Source of the DNA: an uncultured Maribacter sp.
GTDB lineage: Bacteria > Bacteroidota > Bacteroidia > Flavobacteriales > Flavobacteriaceae
Assembly: GCF_947500405.1 (NCBI RefSeq)
Contig: NZ_CANMRY010000005.1
Location: 124,001 to 188,000, forward strand
Length of the DNA stretch: 64,000 nucleotides
Direction of reading: 5' to 3'
The notes under the pieces were generated by a model. That model was given only the letters and a program-made list of their open reading frames with translations. It had not been told where the DNA came from and searched no databases. Below, one piece after another: positions 17,372 to 28,238 of this stretch. Position 1 is the first letter of the stretch; each line of letters begins with the position of its first letter. The position numbers were made by a program, and so were the translations under genes.

Positions 17372-20065
17372 TTAAAAAAGTGTTATTTGTCCATCGTCGT
17401 CAATATCACTATCAGCAGCATCAGGAGAACTTTTTGAAGAAGTATTAGTTTCTTTTTCTTCCGAAGAATTCTTTTTCTGCTCTTTTATTTCTGGTTTTTT
17501 ATCCTGACTTTCTTCCACAACCTCTATTTCACTAATAGGTGTTTCTTCTTCTACTTCATAAGGTAATGCTTCTAAAGAATTAACATTTTTTACTTTATCT
17601 GAAGTAAGTTGGTTTCCTAATGCTTTTATACCTTTAATAGAAATAAATTCTTCTAAATTTATAGTTACATTAGGTTTTGGGTCTTTTCCCCTTGGCTTCA
17701 CAAACTCAAGCTCTACCAATGGCCTCCAATCTGTAGAAATTAACTCTAAATAAGATTTTGGATGCTCTGTGATAATAAGGTCTTCTCTGTTTTCTTGTTC
17801 TATTAAAAAACGTTTTACAGCTAACCTTTCTTTATCTCCATCCCAATAAATAGCTGATAATGGTTTTTTAGGAATCCATTTTTCCAGAACTATCATATCA
17901 TCCTCAAAATGAGACGTCAAGGTTGGTAACATGGTTTTAACCATACCTTTTTGAGTTACGATCAACAGTAAATCATCTCCTCTAAATTCTCCTAACAACT
18001 CTCCTCTCCCATCTACATTTAATCTACGCACCACATCATCAAACCAAATTTTTCTTGGTTTTAAGGTAGAAACTCCTTTTTCTTTAAGTTCTATTCGTTT
18101 TACAGCGTATTTAGTAACAATATTTCCTTTAGAGCCACGCCCTTTTATTAAAACATCCGAAAAATCTATATCCCATTTCAGTTTTTTAACACTACCAACT
18201 TGTCGCAAGTTTATAGTAACTACTTCTGCTTCTCCGTTAGGGTTAGCCGAATAGTATAGTACTTGAGATCCAGGTTTTCCTGCAGTTAAATCATATAACT
18301 TATCACGAGTCATACTCGTTACATTAAATCTTTTAATATACGTAGCACCGCCTTTACCATCTTTATAAATCATATTATAAGTGGTTCTGGAATCCTTCTT
18401 TTTAAAGACTGCTACATGTATAATATTTTTTCCTACAAAAGTTTTTGAATCTACCTTAGATACCATCATTTTACCTTCTTTGGTAAAAACAATAATATCA
18501 TCAATATCACTACAATCTGTTACATACTCATCTCTACGAAGTGATGTTCCAAAGAAACCTTCTTCTCTATTTACATATAGTTTTGTATTTCTAATAACAA
18601 CTTTAGTAGCTTCTATATCATCAAAAACTCTAATTTCAGATTTACGTTCTCTACCTTTACCATATTTAGCTTTTAAGTTTTTAAAGTAATCTATAGCAAA
18701 TTCAATAATATGCGCAAGATGATGCTTAACCTCTGCTATGCGTTCTTCTAAATTATCTAATAATTGTTGTGCCTTATCAATATCAAACTTAGAAATACGT
18801 TTTATTCTAATTTCTGTAAGTCTAACAATATCTTCTTCTGTAACTGGTCTTTTTAAATGTTTTACGTGTGGTTTTAACCCTTTATCTATAGCAGAAATTA
18901 CACCTTCCCATGTTTCTTCTTCTTCTATATCTCTATAAATACGATTTTCAATAAAGATTCTTTCTAAAGATGAAAAATGCCATTGTTCTTCTAGCTCGTT
19001 TAATTGAATTTCTAATTCTCTCTTTAACAATTCTACCGTATAATCAGTAGAGCGCTTTAACATTTCGGTTACTCCAATGAACAAGGGTTTATTATCTTCT
19101 ATAATGCAACCTAACGGAGAAATAGAAGATTCACATGAAGTGAAAGCGTATAATGCATCTATAGTTTTATCTGGCGATATTCCACCTGGTAAATGCACCA
19201 AAATCTCGACATCTGCAGCTGTATTGTCTTCAATTTTCTTAATTTTTATCTTTCCTTTTTCATTTGCTTTAAGGATAGATTCTATTAAAGAAGAAGTATT
19301 AGTTCCGTAAGGTATTTCACTTATTACCAATGTCTTACTATCGTATTGTGCTATTTTTGCACGCACTCGTATTTTTCCACCACGAAGTCCGTCATTATAA
19401 TTACTAACATCTATAATTCCTGAAGTTAAAAAATCTGGAAAAATAGTAAATCTAGAACCTTTTAAATGCTTTATAGACGCATCTATGAGTTCATTAAAAT
19501 TATGTGGTAATACTTTTGTAGATAAACCTACAGCAATACCTTCTGCTCCTTGTGCTAATAATAGTGGAAACTTAACTGGAAGATTTACTGGTTCTTTTTT
19601 TCTACCATCATAAGATAATTGCCATTCTGTAATTTTAGGACTAAACACTACTTCTAAACCAAATTTAGAAAGCCTTGCTTCTATATATCTTGATGCTGCC
19701 GCTCTATCTCCTGTTAAAATATTTCCCCAGTTTCCTTGAGTATCAATTAGCAAATTTTTCTGGCCAATTTGCACCATGGCATCTGCAATACTAGCATCCC
19801 CATGCGGGTGATACTGCATAGTATGCCCAACAACATTCGCTACTTTATTGTAACGACCATCATCTAACTCTTTTAAAGCATGTAGAATTCTTCTTTGCAC
19901 AGGTTTAAAGCCATCTTCTATAGCTGGTACTGCACGTTCTAAAATTACATAAGAAGCATAATCTAAAAACCAATCTTTATACATTCCCGTAACCTTGGTT
20001 AAGGCTACTTGGGAATCGTCATTGTTTTCTATATGTTCTTGGTTTGGTTCTTCGTTGTCTTCCAT
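17372..20065 (-). CDS. parC: DNA topoisomerase IV subunit A
   Basis: Breakage-reunion subunit of a type IIA topoisomerase that decatenates daughter chromosomes. The N-terminal DNA-cleavage domain has FKPVQRRILHALKELDDGRY, VVGHTMQYHPHGDASIADAM and DRAAASRYIEARLSKFG, whose Tyr is the active-site residue. A long coiled coil and a C-terminal beta-pinwheel region follow. The last 90 residues are acidic, Ser-rich and low complexity, ending DDDGQITLF. At 897 residues it is the ParC-like rather than the GyrA-like paralogue of Bacteroidota, and its partner gene directly upstream is of the ParE type. The two are 28 bases apart on the same strand. Confidence 0.93.
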   Translation of the reverse strand: MEDNEEPNQEHIENNDDSQVALTKVTGMYKDWFLDYASYVILERAVPAIEDGFKPVQRRILHALKELDDGRYNKVANVVGHTMQYHPHGDASIADAMVQIGQKNLLIDTQGNWGNILTGDRAAASRYIEARLSKFGLEVVFSPKITEWQLSYDGRKKEPVNLPVKFPLLLAQGAEGIAVGLSTKVLPHNFNELIDASIKHLKGSRFTIFPDFLTSGIIDVSNYNDGLRGGKIRVRAKIAQYDSKTLVISEIPYGTNTSSLIESILKANEKGKIKIKKIEDNTAADVEILVHLPGGISPDKTIDALYAFTSCESSISPLGCIIEDNKPLFIGVTEMLKRSTDYTVELLKRELEIQLNELEEQWHFSSLERIFIENRIYRDIEEEETWEGVISAIDKGLKPHVKHLKRPVTEEDIVRLTEIRIKRISKFDIDKAQQLLDNLEERIAEVKHHLAHIIEFAIDYFKNLKAKYGKGRERKSEIRVFDDIEATKVVIRNTKLYVNREEGFFGTSLRRDEYVTDCSDIDDIIVFTKEGKMMVSKVDSKTFVGKNIIHVAVFKKKDSRTTYNMIYKDGKGGATYIKRFNVTSMTRDKLYDLTAGKPGSQVLYYSANPNGEAEVVTINLRQVGSVKKLKWDIDFSDVLIKGRGSKGNIVTKYAVKRIELKEKGVSTLKPRKIWFDDVVRRLNVDGRGELLGEFRGDDLLLIVTQKGMVKTMLPTLTSHFEDDMIVLEKWIPKKPLSAIYWDGDKERLAVKRFLIEQENREDLIITEHPKSYLELISTDWRPLVELEFVKPRGKDPKPNVTINLEEFISIKGIKALGNQLTSDKVKNVNSLEALPYEVEEETPISEIEVVEESQDKKPEIKEQKKNSSEEKETNTSSKSSPDAADSDIDDDGQITLF

Positions 20066-20093
20066 AAAAGAAGATGCGTATTTTTATTTATTA

Positions 20094-21950
20094 TTACTTT
20101 TCCTCTACTAAATCAATCTCTACTTTAAGATTCTCTATGATAAACTTTTGCCTGTCTGGCGTGTTTTTCCCCATATAGAATTGTAATAGGTTCTCTATAG
20201 ACATTGTCTTATCTAACATTACAGGTTCTAGGCGAATATCATCCCCAATAAAATGCACAAACTCATCTGGTGATATTTCTCCCAAACCTTTAAATCGGGT
20301 AATTTCTGGTTTTCCTGTTAATTTCTCAATTGCATTTCGTCTTTCTTCTTCGCTATAACAGTAGATAGTTTCTTTCTTATTACGCACTCTAAACAATGGC
20401 GTTTGTAATATATACAAATGATTCTCTTTTATTAGCTCTGGAAAAAACTGTAAAAAGAAAGTTATTAGTAAAAGACGAATATGCATACCATCTACATCGG
20501 CATCAGTAGCAATTACAATATTGTTATATCGTAAATCTTCCATAGATTCCTCTATGTTCAGTGCTGCTTGTAAAAGGTTAAACTCTTCATTCTCATACAC
20601 CACTTTTTTAGACATTCCGTAAGAGTTTAAAGGCTTACCTTTTAAACTAAAAACTGCTTGCGTATTTACATTACGAGATTTTGTAATAGAACCAGATGCA
20701 GAATCTCCCTCTGTTATAAACAAAGTACTCTCTAGGTAACCATCTTTTTTAGTATCCCCTAAATGTATACGGCAATCTCTAAGTTTTTTGTTGTGCAAAC
20801 TAGCTTTCTTAGCACGATCTTTTGCAAGTTTACGTATTCCCGAAAGTTCTTTTCGCTCGCGTTCTGCTTGTACAATTTTACGTTGTAAAAGCTCTGCAGT
20901 TTCTGTATTTTTATGAAGGTAATTGTCTAAATATTTACCAACAAAGTCATTTATATAGGTACGTACGGTAGGTAAATCTCCTCCCATATCTGTAGAACCT
21001 AGTTTTGTTTTTGTCTGACTCTCAAAAACTGGCTCCATTACTTTTATAGATATTGCCGAAATAATAGATTTTCGAATATCTGATGCCTCGTAACTTTTAC
21101 TATAAAAATCGCGGACTGTTTTTACAATTGCCTCTCTAAATGCTGCTTGGTGTGTTCCCCCTTGTGTTGTATTTTGTCCGTTTACAAAAGAGTGGTATTC
21201 CTCGCTATATTGGGTTTTACTATGCGTAATAGCTACTTCTATATCATTACCTTTTAAATGTATAACAGGATACAACATATCCTCTACATTGTTATTATCT
21301 TCTAAAAGGTCTTTAAGGCCATTTTCGGAATGAAACTTTTCTCCATTAAAAACAATAGTTAAACCTGGATTTAAATACACATAATTTTTAAGCATGCGCT
21401 CTACATACTCATTACGATATTTAAAGTTTTTAAAAATTAACTCATCTGGTATAAAAGATACTTTTGTTCCCTTACGTTGCGAGGTTTCGGAAGGTCCCTC
21501 TTCCTGCATTAAATTACCCTGACTAAACTCTGCTGTTTTTAATTGACTATCTCTAGAAGATTGTACTTTAAAAAAACTAGATAAAGCATTTACCGCTTTA
21601 GTACCAACACCATTTAAACCTACCGATTTTTTAAAAGCTCTAGAATCATATTTACCACCAGTATTCATTTTAGAAACTACGTCTACAACTTTTCCTAATG
21701 GAATACCACGACCATAATCCCTAACATTTACTAATTTATCTTTAATAGATATTTCAATGGTTTTACCAGCCCCCATAACAAACTCATCAATACAGTTATC
21801 TATAACTTCTTTTAAGAGAATATAAATACCGTCATCTGCAGAAGAACCATCACCCAATTTACCAATATACATACCTGGACGCATACGAATATGTTCTTTC
21901 CAGTCTAGGGAGCGTATATTATCCTCGGTATATTGTGTGTTTTCTGCCAT
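20094..21950 (-). CDS. parE: DNA topoisomerase IV subunit B
   Basis: ATPase subunit of topoisomerase IV. The 618-residue protein has the GHKL ATPase site ([43 protein letters not shown]), the QTKTKLG loop of the transducer domain (SQTKTKLGS), and a TOPRIM domain with [11 protein letters not shown] and [13 protein letters not shown] (Mg-binding Asp residues). Length and the RMRPGMYIG start agree with ParE. It lies upstream of parC in the same direction, and the two form the expected operon. Confidence 0.95.
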   Translation of the reverse strand: MAENTQYTEDNIRSLDWKEHIRMRPGMYIGKLGDGSSADDGIYILLKEVIDNCIDEFVMGAGKTIEISIKDKLVNVRDYGRGIPLGKVVDVVSKMNTGGKYDSRAFKKSVGLNGVGTKAVNALSSFFKVQSSRDSQLKTAEFSQGNLMQEEGPSETSQRKGTKVSFIPDELIFKNFKYRNEYVERMLKNYVYLNPGLTIVFNGEKFHSENGLKDLLEDNNNVEDMLYPVIHLKGNDIEVAITHSKTQYSEEYHSFVNGQNTTQGGTHQAAFREAIVKTVRDFYSKSYEASDIRKSIISAISIKVMEPVFESQTKTKLGSTDMGGDLPTVRTYINDFVGKYLDNYLHKNTETAELLQRKIVQAERERKELSGIRKLAKDRAKKASLHNKKLRDCRIHLGDTKKDGYLESTLFITEGDSASGSITKSRNVNTQAVFSLKGKPLNSYGMSKKVVYENEEFNLLQAALNIEESMEDLRYNNIVIATDADVDGMHIRLLLITFFLQFFPELIKENHLYILQTPLFRVRNKKETIYCYSEEERRNAIEKLTGKPEITRFKGLGEISPDEFVHFIGDDIRLEPVMLDKTMSIENLLQFYMGKNTPDRQKFIIENLKVEIDLVEEK

Positions 21951-22106
21951 ATATTGCGATTTATTCGAAAGTGTTGCTAATATAGCACGAGTTTAAAAAA
22001 AATAAAACCCTTAACGACTAAAGTAATTAACAATAAAAAAAGTGTTTTTGTTGATAGAATAGGTGTTTTATTGAAAAAAAAGACAAAACAGGTAGTTTTT
22101 TACCAT

Positions 22107-23006
22107 TTATTCCTCTTTTTTCTTTGATATTATAGACACGCCACTAATTACAATTAACATACCAACTACTTGTAGTAATGAAATACGTTCCTCTAAAAAA
22201 ATAAAAGCCAAAACTATAGTAGAAACCGGACCTAAACTTCCAAAAATTGAAAAGGTATTTGCCCCAAGTTTTTCTATTGCGGAAGAGACTAAAAAAGACG
22301 GAATTAAAGTACAGAAAATTGCCATTACGGCACTAATAAAATATACCTCTTTTGGATAACTAAAAATGGCATAATTACCTTGAATTAAAAAATGAACCAC
22401 AACACAAAACGTAGATACTATCATAGCATTAGCGGTAAAACGAAGCACTCCAAATTTAGGAATTAACCAACCACTACCTACCAAATAAGAAGCATAAGTA
22501 ATTGCACTTAAAAAGATTAAAAAAGCTCCTTTATATACCGAAGTCCCCTCTAAACCTATTTCATCCCAAAAAGTAATTAGAACCCCTACATACGTAATAA
22601 AAATAGCCAAAGATTGTTGCGTAGATAGTTTTTTCTTAAAAAACAACCAAGAAAGCAAAACCACAATGGTTGGATATATAAATAGGATAATTCTTTCTAA
22701 ACCAGCTTTAATGTATTGCAACCCAACAAAATCAAATAAGCTTGCTAAGTAATACCCTAAAAAACCAAACAAGAATAACCATAAATAGTCTTTAGTCCTT
22801 ATGGTAACACTTTTAGAATTCTTGCACTTGTACGCTATAGCCACATAAAATGGTAAAGCAAATACCATTCTAAACAAAAGCAAAGTTAAATGATCTATAG
22901 AATACCCATATGCTAATTTTACTAATACAGCTTTTGCAGAGAATAATAATATTCCTAAAATGGCATAAATAATACCAATAGTAGTTTTTGAAGAGGTTTT
23001 AAACAT
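22107..23006 (-). CDS. EamA/DMT family transporter
   Basis: 299-residue integral membrane protein with ten predicted membrane segments in two EamA halves: IGIIYAILGILLFSAKAVLV opens the first, and FLIFLSAITYASYLVGSGWL begins the second. Family members export amino acids, nucleosides or other metabolites, and the substrate cannot be read from sequence. The C-terminus is basic (SKKKEE), as expected for a cytosolic tail. The gene is isolated on the minus strand between ychF and parE. Confidence 0.9.
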   Translation of the reverse strand: MFKTSSKTTIGIIYAILGILLFSAKAVLVKLAYGYSIDHLTLLLFRMVFALPFYVAIAYKCKNSKSVTIRTKDYLWLFLFGFLGYYLASLFDFVGLQYIKAGLERIILFIYPTIVVLLSWLFFKKKLSTQQSLAIFITYVGVLITFWDEIGLEGTSVYKGAFLIFLSAITYASYLVGSGWLIPKFGVLRFTANAMIVSTFCVVVHFLIQGNYAIFSYPKEVYFISAVMAIFCTLIPSFLVSSAIEKLGANTFSIFGSLGPVSTIVLAFIFLEERISLLQVVGMLIVISGVSIISKKKEE

Positions 23007-23095
23007 ACCGCTAAACTAGACTACTTACATAAAAGTAAATTTAAGTAATCAACCTAAATACAATGTTCAAAATAGATAAATAAATAATTTGCACT

Positions 23096-23137
23096 AAAAA
23101 AGGTATTAAAAAACGGATGTTTTTAATACCTTTTTTT
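23096..23137. terminator. Bidirectional hairpin terminator between the EamA gene and ychF
   Basis: AAAAAAGGTATTAAAAA (from 23096) pairs with TTTTTAATACCTTTTTT, with a 7-base loop. On the minus strand this lies just past the ychF stop and ends it. Confidence 0.8.
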
Positions 23138-23155
23138 ACATGTAGCAAATAACTA

Positions 23156-24250
23156 CTATACGTTAAAACGAAAATGCATAACATCGCCGTCCTTTACAAT
23201 ATATTCTTTGCCTTCAACTCGCATTTTACCAGCTTCTTTTACTTTTGCCTCACTACCGTAAGTAGCATAATCATCATACCCAATAACTTCTGCTCTAATA
23301 AATCCTTTTTCAAAATCGGTATGGATTACACCTGCTGCTTGTGGCGCAGTAGCTCCTACAGGAATTGTCCAAGCACGAACCTCTTTTTCTCCAGCTGTAA
23401 AATAAGTTTCTAAGTTTAATAATTTATAAGCGCCACGAATAAGTTTAGCAGAACCAGGCTCATCTAACCCTAAATCTTCTAAAAACATTTGTCGTTCTTC
23501 ATAAGTTTCCAACTCTGTAATATCAGCCTCAGTACCAACAGCCAATACAATAACTTCTGCATTTTCTACAGCTACATTTTCCTTTACTTTTTCTACATAT
23601 GCATTACCAGAAACAGCAGCATCTTCATCTACATTACATACATATAAAACCGGTTTATCCGTTATAAACTGTAAAGGTTTCACAAACTCTGCTCTATCAT
23701 CTTCACTTATTTCTATTGCTCTTACTGAAGTTCCAGATTCTAATCCTGTTTTTATAGCAACCAAAACAGCCTCTTCTTTTTGGGCGTCTTTATTCCCTGT
23801 TCTAGAAGCTTTTTTTACTTTTTCTAATTTTTTATCTACAGTCTCTAAATCTTTTAACTGCAACTCCATATCTATAGTTTCCTTATCTCTAATAGGATCT
23901 ACAGAACCATCTACATGCACAATATTATCATTATCAAAACAACGCAAAACATGAAGAATAGCATCCGTCTCTCTAATATTTCCTAAAAATTGATTTCCAA
24001 GTCCTTCTCCTTTACTAGCCCCTTTTACTAAACCAGCAATATCTACAATATCTACAGTAGCAGGCAATACACGCTCTGGATTTACCAATTCTTCTAATTT
24101 CTGAAGCCTAGCATCTGGAACATTTACTACTCCAATATTTGGTTCTATTGTACAAAAAGGAAAATTGGCACTCTGTGCTTTTGCATTAGACAAACAATTA
24201 AAAAGAGTTGATTTTCCTACGTTGGGTAGACCTACTATACCTGCTTTCAT
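23156..24250 (-). CDS. ychF: YchF/Obg-like ribosome-binding ATPase
   Basis: 364-residue P-loop ATPase of the translation-associated YchF group, which prefers ATP over GTP. G1 is [12 protein letters not shown], followed by [14 protein letters not shown], the G3 [20 protein letters not shown] region, and the C-terminal TGS domain ending in [13 protein letters not shown], the near-invariant YchF C-terminus. Residue 5' context is normal. A minus-strand TATATTTG lies 22 bases upstream of the start. It is probably monocistronic, ended by a strong hairpin. Confidence 0.96.
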   Translation of the reverse strand: MKAGIVGLPNVGKSTLFNCLSNAKAQSANFPFCTIEPNIGVVNVPDARLQKLEELVNPERVLPATVDIVDIAGLVKGASKGEGLGNQFLGNIRETDAILHVLRCFDNDNIVHVDGSVDPIRDKETIDMELQLKDLETVDKKLEKVKKASRTGNKDAQKEEAVLVAIKTGLESGTSVRAIEISEDDRAEFVKPLQFITDKPVLYVCNVDEDAAVSGNAYVEKVKENVAVENAEVIVLAVGTEADITELETYEERQMFLEDLGLDEPGSAKLIRGAYKLLNLETYFTAGEKEVRAWTIPVGATAPQAAGVIHTDFEKGFIRAEVIGYDDYATYGSEAKVKEAGKMRVEGKEYIVKDGDVMHFRFNV

Positions 24251-24272
24251 GTAAATTAATTTTTAAACGCTG

Positions 24273-24280
24273 CAAATATA
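24273..24280 (-). promoter_or_regulatory. Candidate -7 element of ychF
   Basis: Minus strand TATATTTG followed by GC, exact match to TAnnTTTG, 22 bases before the ychF ATG. Confidence 0.5.
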
Positions 24281-24419
24281 GTTTTTACTTCTGTAATACA
24301 TATTGATAAAATTAACAATGGTATTATTAGGAATACTAAATTTAAATAGTGAATTATTATTTTTATAACAAAAAACTACTATTTAATGAAAATTATGTAA
24401 TTTTTTAACCCAAAAAGTA

Positions 24420-24427
24420 TATATTTG
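24420..24427 (+). promoter_or_regulatory. Candidate housekeeping -7 element of the ECF sigma factor gene
   Basis: TATATTTG, exact match to TAnnTTTG, 22 bases before the sigma factor ATG. The region lacks the GGGTAT motif found before receptor 1 and fecR, so the sigma factor itself seems to be transcribed by the housekeeping polymerase. Confidence 0.5.
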
Positions 24428-24449
24428 ATTAACAAGTACTTAAAAACAT

Positions 24450-25025
24450 ATGGAAATTTCAACTGAAAAATCTTTGTGGTATTTATTTATTGAGGGAGAT
24501 TTAAATGCTTTTTCTTGCTTATTCAAGCATTTTTATCCTATGTTGTATAATTATGGTTTAAAAATATCTGGCAACACAGAATTAACAGAAGACTCTCTAC
24601 AAAGTTTCTTTGTCTATTTACATGAACATAGGCATACTATAGGTAAGGTATCTAATATAAAAGCATACTTATTTATATCTTACAGAAGAAATTTATTAAA
24701 CAACTTAAAAAAAGAACGTAAGTATACCACATATAACGACTCAAGTATCTTAGAGTCTAATTTTTCTTTGTCTATTGAGGAATTAAGTACTAAACAAGAA
24801 ACGTTTAAATTAAAATCTGCTATACTTCTAAAATTATTAAATTCTTTATCTGCAAGAGAAAGGGAAGCTATTTATTTAAAATATTATAGTAATTTAAATA
24901 CAAAAGAAATAGCAGAAGTAATGGACATAACTTACCAGAGTGTTCTTAATACTTTACAAAAAGCCTTTATCAGGCTAAGAAGCAAATCCGAATCTAGCTT
25001 AATTCAAAATATTTTAAATTCCTAG
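24450..25025 (+). CDS. ECF (FecI-like) RNA polymerase sigma factor
   Basis: 191 residues with only regions 2 and 4. Region 2 spans about residues 18-85 (CLFKHFYPMLYNYGLKISGN, LTEDSLQSFFVYLHEHR). Region 4 spans about residues 128-178 (LNSLSAREREAIYLKYYSNL, TKEIAEVMDITYQSVLNTL) and provides the -35-binding helix-turn-helix. This is the FecI-like class common in Bacteroidota. In Fec-type systems a FecR protein in the inner membrane regulates the sigma factor, and an outer-membrane receptor with an STN domain triggers it. Both partners are encoded downstream, though a receptor gene separates sigma factor and fecR. No DUF-type C-terminal extension is seen. Confidence 0.9.
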   Translation: MEISTEKSLWYLFIEGDLNAFSCLFKHFYPMLYNYGLKISGNTELTEDSLQSFFVYLHEHRHTIGKVSNIKAYLFISYRRNLLNNLKKERKYTTYNDSSILESNFSLSIEELSTKQETFKLKSAILLKLLNSLSAREREAIYLKYYSNLNTKEIAEVMDITYQSVLNTLQKAFIRLRSKSESSLIQNILNS

Positions 25026-25033
25026 TTAAAACT

Positions 25034-25065
25034 AGGGTATAAATAATTATTTCTTGCTCTTATAG
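25034..25065 (+). promoter_or_regulatory. Candidate ECF-sigma promoter of TonB-dependent receptor 1
   Basis: GGGTAT at 25035-25040, then 16 bases, then CTCTTATAG at 25057-25065. A closely similar element (GGGTAT, 17 bases, CTCTTTATG) lies before fecR. The shared core extends to TAGGGTATAAA. The pair looks like -35/-10 boxes for the sigma factor encoded just upstream. It lies 111 bases before the receptor start. A CATATTTG near 25118 could be an extra housekeeping -7 box. Confidence 0.55.
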
Positions 25066-25176
25066 TATATAGGGGCTAATAAATTAATTTAAATCTCTTA
25101 CTTCTTAGTATTACATATTTGTAAGAAATAACCTATATTTATTACCCAGTAACTAACTCTCAAAAACAATTACATT

Positions 25177-28092
25177 ATGAAAAAAATGAAACTTTTAAAT
25201 GTTTTATTCTTTAGCTTATTCTCTATGGTTACCATAAAAAGTCAAGCGTCAAAAAAAAGTTTTAAAACAGTTTTATACAATTTAGAATTACAACAAGCTA
25301 TTTCTGGTACCATTACAGATGATGCTGGAGAACCTTTACCTGGGGCCTCTATAGTCGTAAAAGGCACTAGTAAAGGAACCACTACAGATTTTGATGGTAA
25401 TTATACTTTAGACGCTTCTATGGGAGACATATTAGTTATTTCCTATATAGGGTTTACAACGCAAGAAAAAACAGTAAACAGTTCTACAATGAATATAACT
25501 TTAGTTTCTGGTGTAGAACTAGCAGAAGCAATTGTTATTGGATCTAGAAACCCAAATAGAACTGCTACAGAAAGTACTGTACCTGTAGATGTTATAGACG
25601 TTAAAACCTTAAACTCAGTAGCTCCACAAGTTAATTTAAATCAAATTCTTAACTACGTTGCTCCATCTTTTACTTCAAACACGCAAACCATTTCAGATGG
25701 TACAGATCATATAGACCCTGCATCATTAAGGGGTTTAGGACCAGACCAAGTATTGGTATTAATTAATGGAAAAAGAAGGCACACTTCTTCCTTAATAAAT
25801 GTTAATGGAACTTTTGGACGTGGTAGTGTTGGTACAGATTTAAATGCTATTCCTGCAGCTGCTATTAAAAGAATAGAGGTTTTAAGAGATGGTGCTGCCG
25901 CACAATATGGATCTGATGCTATTGCTGGAGTAATTAATATTGTTTTAAACACAAGTGTAAACGAATTAACAACCACTGTAACAACAGGTGCAAATTTTGC
26001 AAAAAACGCAAATAACCAAACAGGAGGTGTAGATGGTGCTACTACAAACTTTTCTGCAAGCTACGGACTTCCAGTAGGTGATAAAGGCGGATTCATTAAT
26101 TTTTCTGGAGACTTTGATGTTAGGCAAGATTACAGCAGAATGAAAGAATGGGAAGGAAACGTTTTCAATGCATATAATACTGTAGAACGAGTAGCAAGTG
26201 CAGATGGATATGACATTACAAATTTATTAGATGACGATGTAAATGATGTAATAAATTATGCAAACCAAGCTGGGATAAATTTAAATGGTGCTACAACTAA
26301 AGAAGAATTAAGAGGTGTTCTTTCTGCAGATGTTACAGATTCCGAATTAGCCGCAAGAGGACAAGAAAGAAGTGATTATAATATGCGTGTAGGGCAATCC
26401 GCTCTAAGAGGAGGACGTTTCTTTGCTAATTTTTCTTTACCATTAGATGATAACGGTACAACTCTTTATGCTTTTAGTGGAATTAGTTCTAGAACAGGAA
26501 ATTCTGCTGGTTTTTATAGATTACCAAACCAAAGTAGAACTTTTACCCCTGCATATATTAATGGTTTCTTACCAGAAATTAATTCTACAATTAAAGACAA
26601 ATCTATTTCAGTAGGTATAAAAGGTAAAGTTGGTGAGTGGGATGTTGACTTTAGCAATACATATGGTAAAAACTCTTTCCTTTATACTATTGGGAACACT
26701 TTTAACGCCTCATTACAAAGCTCCTCTCCTACTGTTTTTGATGCAGGTGGATTTTCTTTTGCGCAAAACACTGCAAATTTAGACATTTCAAAATTTTACG
26801 AAGATGCTCTTGCAGGTGTAAACGTTGCCTTTGGTGGTGAATATAGAGTAGAAAATTATGACATTTTTGCTGGTGAAGAAGCTTCATACAGCCAATACAC
26901 CGCAGACGGACAAAGAATAACTTTAGCATCACAAAGTCCTTCAGAAGACTTTTTTGGGAACTCTAGACCAGGAGGTTCGCAAGTTTTTCCAGGATTTAGC
27001 CCTACAAATGAATTATCTAGAGGACGTAGCAGTGTAGCGGGTTACTTTGATCTTGAGGCTGACTTTTCAGAAAAATTCTTAGCTAGTTTTGCAACACGTT
27101 TTGAAGATTATAGTGATTTTGGTTCAACTATTAATTTTAAACTTGCAACACGTTATAAAATTTCTGATAACTTTAATTTAAGAGCTGCTCTTAATACAGG
27201 ATTTAGAGCCCCATCATTACACCAATTAAATTTCAACTCCACATCTACAATATTTGACCAAAATGGAAACCCGCAAGAGGTTGGTACTTTTGCAAATGAT
27301 AGTAGAGCTGCTAACTTACTTGGAATACCACAATTAAAAGAAGAAACATCTAGTAGTGCAAGTTTAGGTTTAACAACTAAATTACCAGATGCTAACCTTA
27401 CAATTACTATAGATGGTTATTTTGTAAAAATTAATGATAGAGTTGTTTATACTGGGCAATTTAGAGGTCCTGGAACAGGTTCTGAGTTAGACAACTTATT
27501 AAGTCAAGCAAATGCAACGGCGGCATCTTTCTTTGCAAATGCAATAGATACAGAATCTAAAGGTATAGATATTGTTGTTACACATAAAGCACAACTAGGA
27601 GAAAACTGGAGATTAAAATCTGACTTATCTGGTACTTTTAGCCAAACAAGACAAGTAGGAGATATAAACTCTTCGGAAGTACTAAGAAATGCTGGTTTAG
27701 TAGATACGTATTTCCCAGAAGATAGTAGAGTATATTTAGAAGAAGCCGTACCTCGTACTAAAATAAACTTATCTAATAGTTTAACATCAAATAAGTTTAT
27801 GATTTTTCTAAGAAATGTGTACTTTGGAGAAGTTACTGAAGCAACAACTACAGTTGCTAACCAACAAGTTTTTGGGACTAAAATAGTGACAGATTTATCT
27901 GTAGGTTATAAAGCTTCAGATGCATTAACTTTTACTGTAGGTGCAAATAATTTATTAGATGTTTACCCAGATCGTGCCGATGATGCATTTAACAATCGTA
28001 GTAGTGGCCGCTTTGATTGGTCTAGAAGAGCACAACAATTTGGTATTGGAGGTAGATATTTATTTGCTAGAGTAAGCTTAGTTCTTAAATAA
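25177..28092 (+). CDS. TonB-dependent receptor 1 of the ECF cluster (no STN domain)
   Basis: 971-residue outer-membrane receptor. N-terminal signal peptide to about residue 25; CarboxypepD_reg-like domain at about 38-115 ([31 protein letters not shown]); plug domain at about 125-270 ([48 protein letters not shown]). A 22-strand barrel follows, with [19 protein letters not shown], ending in LVLK. It lacks the STN signalling domain that receptor 2 has. Plug motifs are those of a flavobacterial receptor group of unknown substrate; no SusD partner is encoded, so polysaccharide uptake is less likely. Own promoter upstream and hairpin downstream suggest a monocistronic transcript. Confidence 0.93.
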   Translation: MKKMKLLNVLFFSLFSMVTIKSQASKKSFKTVLYNLELQQAISGTITDDAGEPLPGASIVVKGTSKGTTTDFDGNYTLDASMGDILVISYIGFTTQEKTVNSSTMNITLVSGVELAEAIVIGSRNPNRTATESTVPVDVIDVKTLNSVAPQVNLNQILNYVAPSFTSNTQTISDGTDHIDPASLRGLGPDQVLVLINGKRRHTSSLINVNGTFGRGSVGTDLNAIPAAAIKRIEVLRDGAAAQYGSDAIAGVINIVLNTSVNELTTTVTTGANFAKNANNQTGGVDGATTNFSASYGLPVGDKGGFINFSGDFDVRQDYSRMKEWEGNVFNAYNTVERVASADGYDITNLLDDDVNDVINYANQAGINLNGATTKEELRGVLSADVTDSELAARGQERSDYNMRVGQSALRGGRFFANFSLPLDDNGTTLYAFSGISSRTGNSAGFYRLPNQSRTFTPAYINGFLPEINSTIKDKSISVGIKGKVGEWDVDFSNTYGKNSFLYTIGNTFNASLQSSSPTVFDAGGFSFAQNTANLDISKFYEDALAGVNVAFGGEYRVENYDIFAGEEASYSQYTADGQRITLASQSPSEDFFGNSRPGGSQVFPGFSPTNELSRGRSSVAGYFDLEADFSEKFLASFATRFEDYSDFGSTINFKLATRYKISDNFNLRAALNTGFRAPSLHQLNFNSTSTIFDQNGNPQEVGTFANDSRAANLLGIPQLKEETSSSASLGLTTKLPDANLTITIDGYFVKINDRVVYTGQFRGPGTGSELDNLLSQANATAASFFANAIDTESKGIDIVVTHKAQLGENWRLKSDLSGTFSQTRQVGDINSSEVLRNAGLVDTYFPEDSRVYLEEAVPRTKINLSNSLTSNKFMIFLRNVYFGEVTEATTTVANQQVFGTKIVTDLSVGYKASDALTFTVGANNLLDVYPDRADDAFNNRSSGRFDWSRRAQQFGIGGRYLFARVSLVLK

Positions 28093-28113
28093 AAGAAATA
28101 GAATAAATGTTTT

Positions 28114-28141
28114 AAAAAGCTGCCGTAATAGGCAGCTTTTC
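28114..28141 (+). terminator. Terminator after TonB-dependent receptor 1
   Basis: AAAGCTGCC (28116-28124) pairs with GGCAGCTTT (28131-28139), 6-base loop, T-rich tail. It separates receptor 1 from the fecR transcript. Confidence 0.85.
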
Positions 28142-28188
28142 TTGTCTAATTTAAAAAAAATCTCAAAAAATAAAAATAATTTAAAAAA

Positions 28189-28222
28189 TAGGGTATAAAA
28201 CTAAAAGTTGGTCCTCTTTATG
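28189..28222 (+). promoter_or_regulatory. Candidate ECF-sigma promoter of fecR
   Basis: TAGGGTATAAAA at 28189-28200 and CTCTTTATG at 28214-28222, 17 bases between GGGTAT and CTCTT. The arrangement closely copies the element before receptor 1. It lies only 16 bases before the fecR ATG, which would give a very short leader. Confidence 0.55.
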
Positions 28223-28238
28223 TATGTAAAGCTAACTA

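Noticed and set aside
28191..28196. Other GGGTAT occurrences, for example near 35972 and 38351
   Set aside because: These lie inside coding sequence and lack a CTCTT partner at the right distance, so they were not counted as ECF promoter sites.
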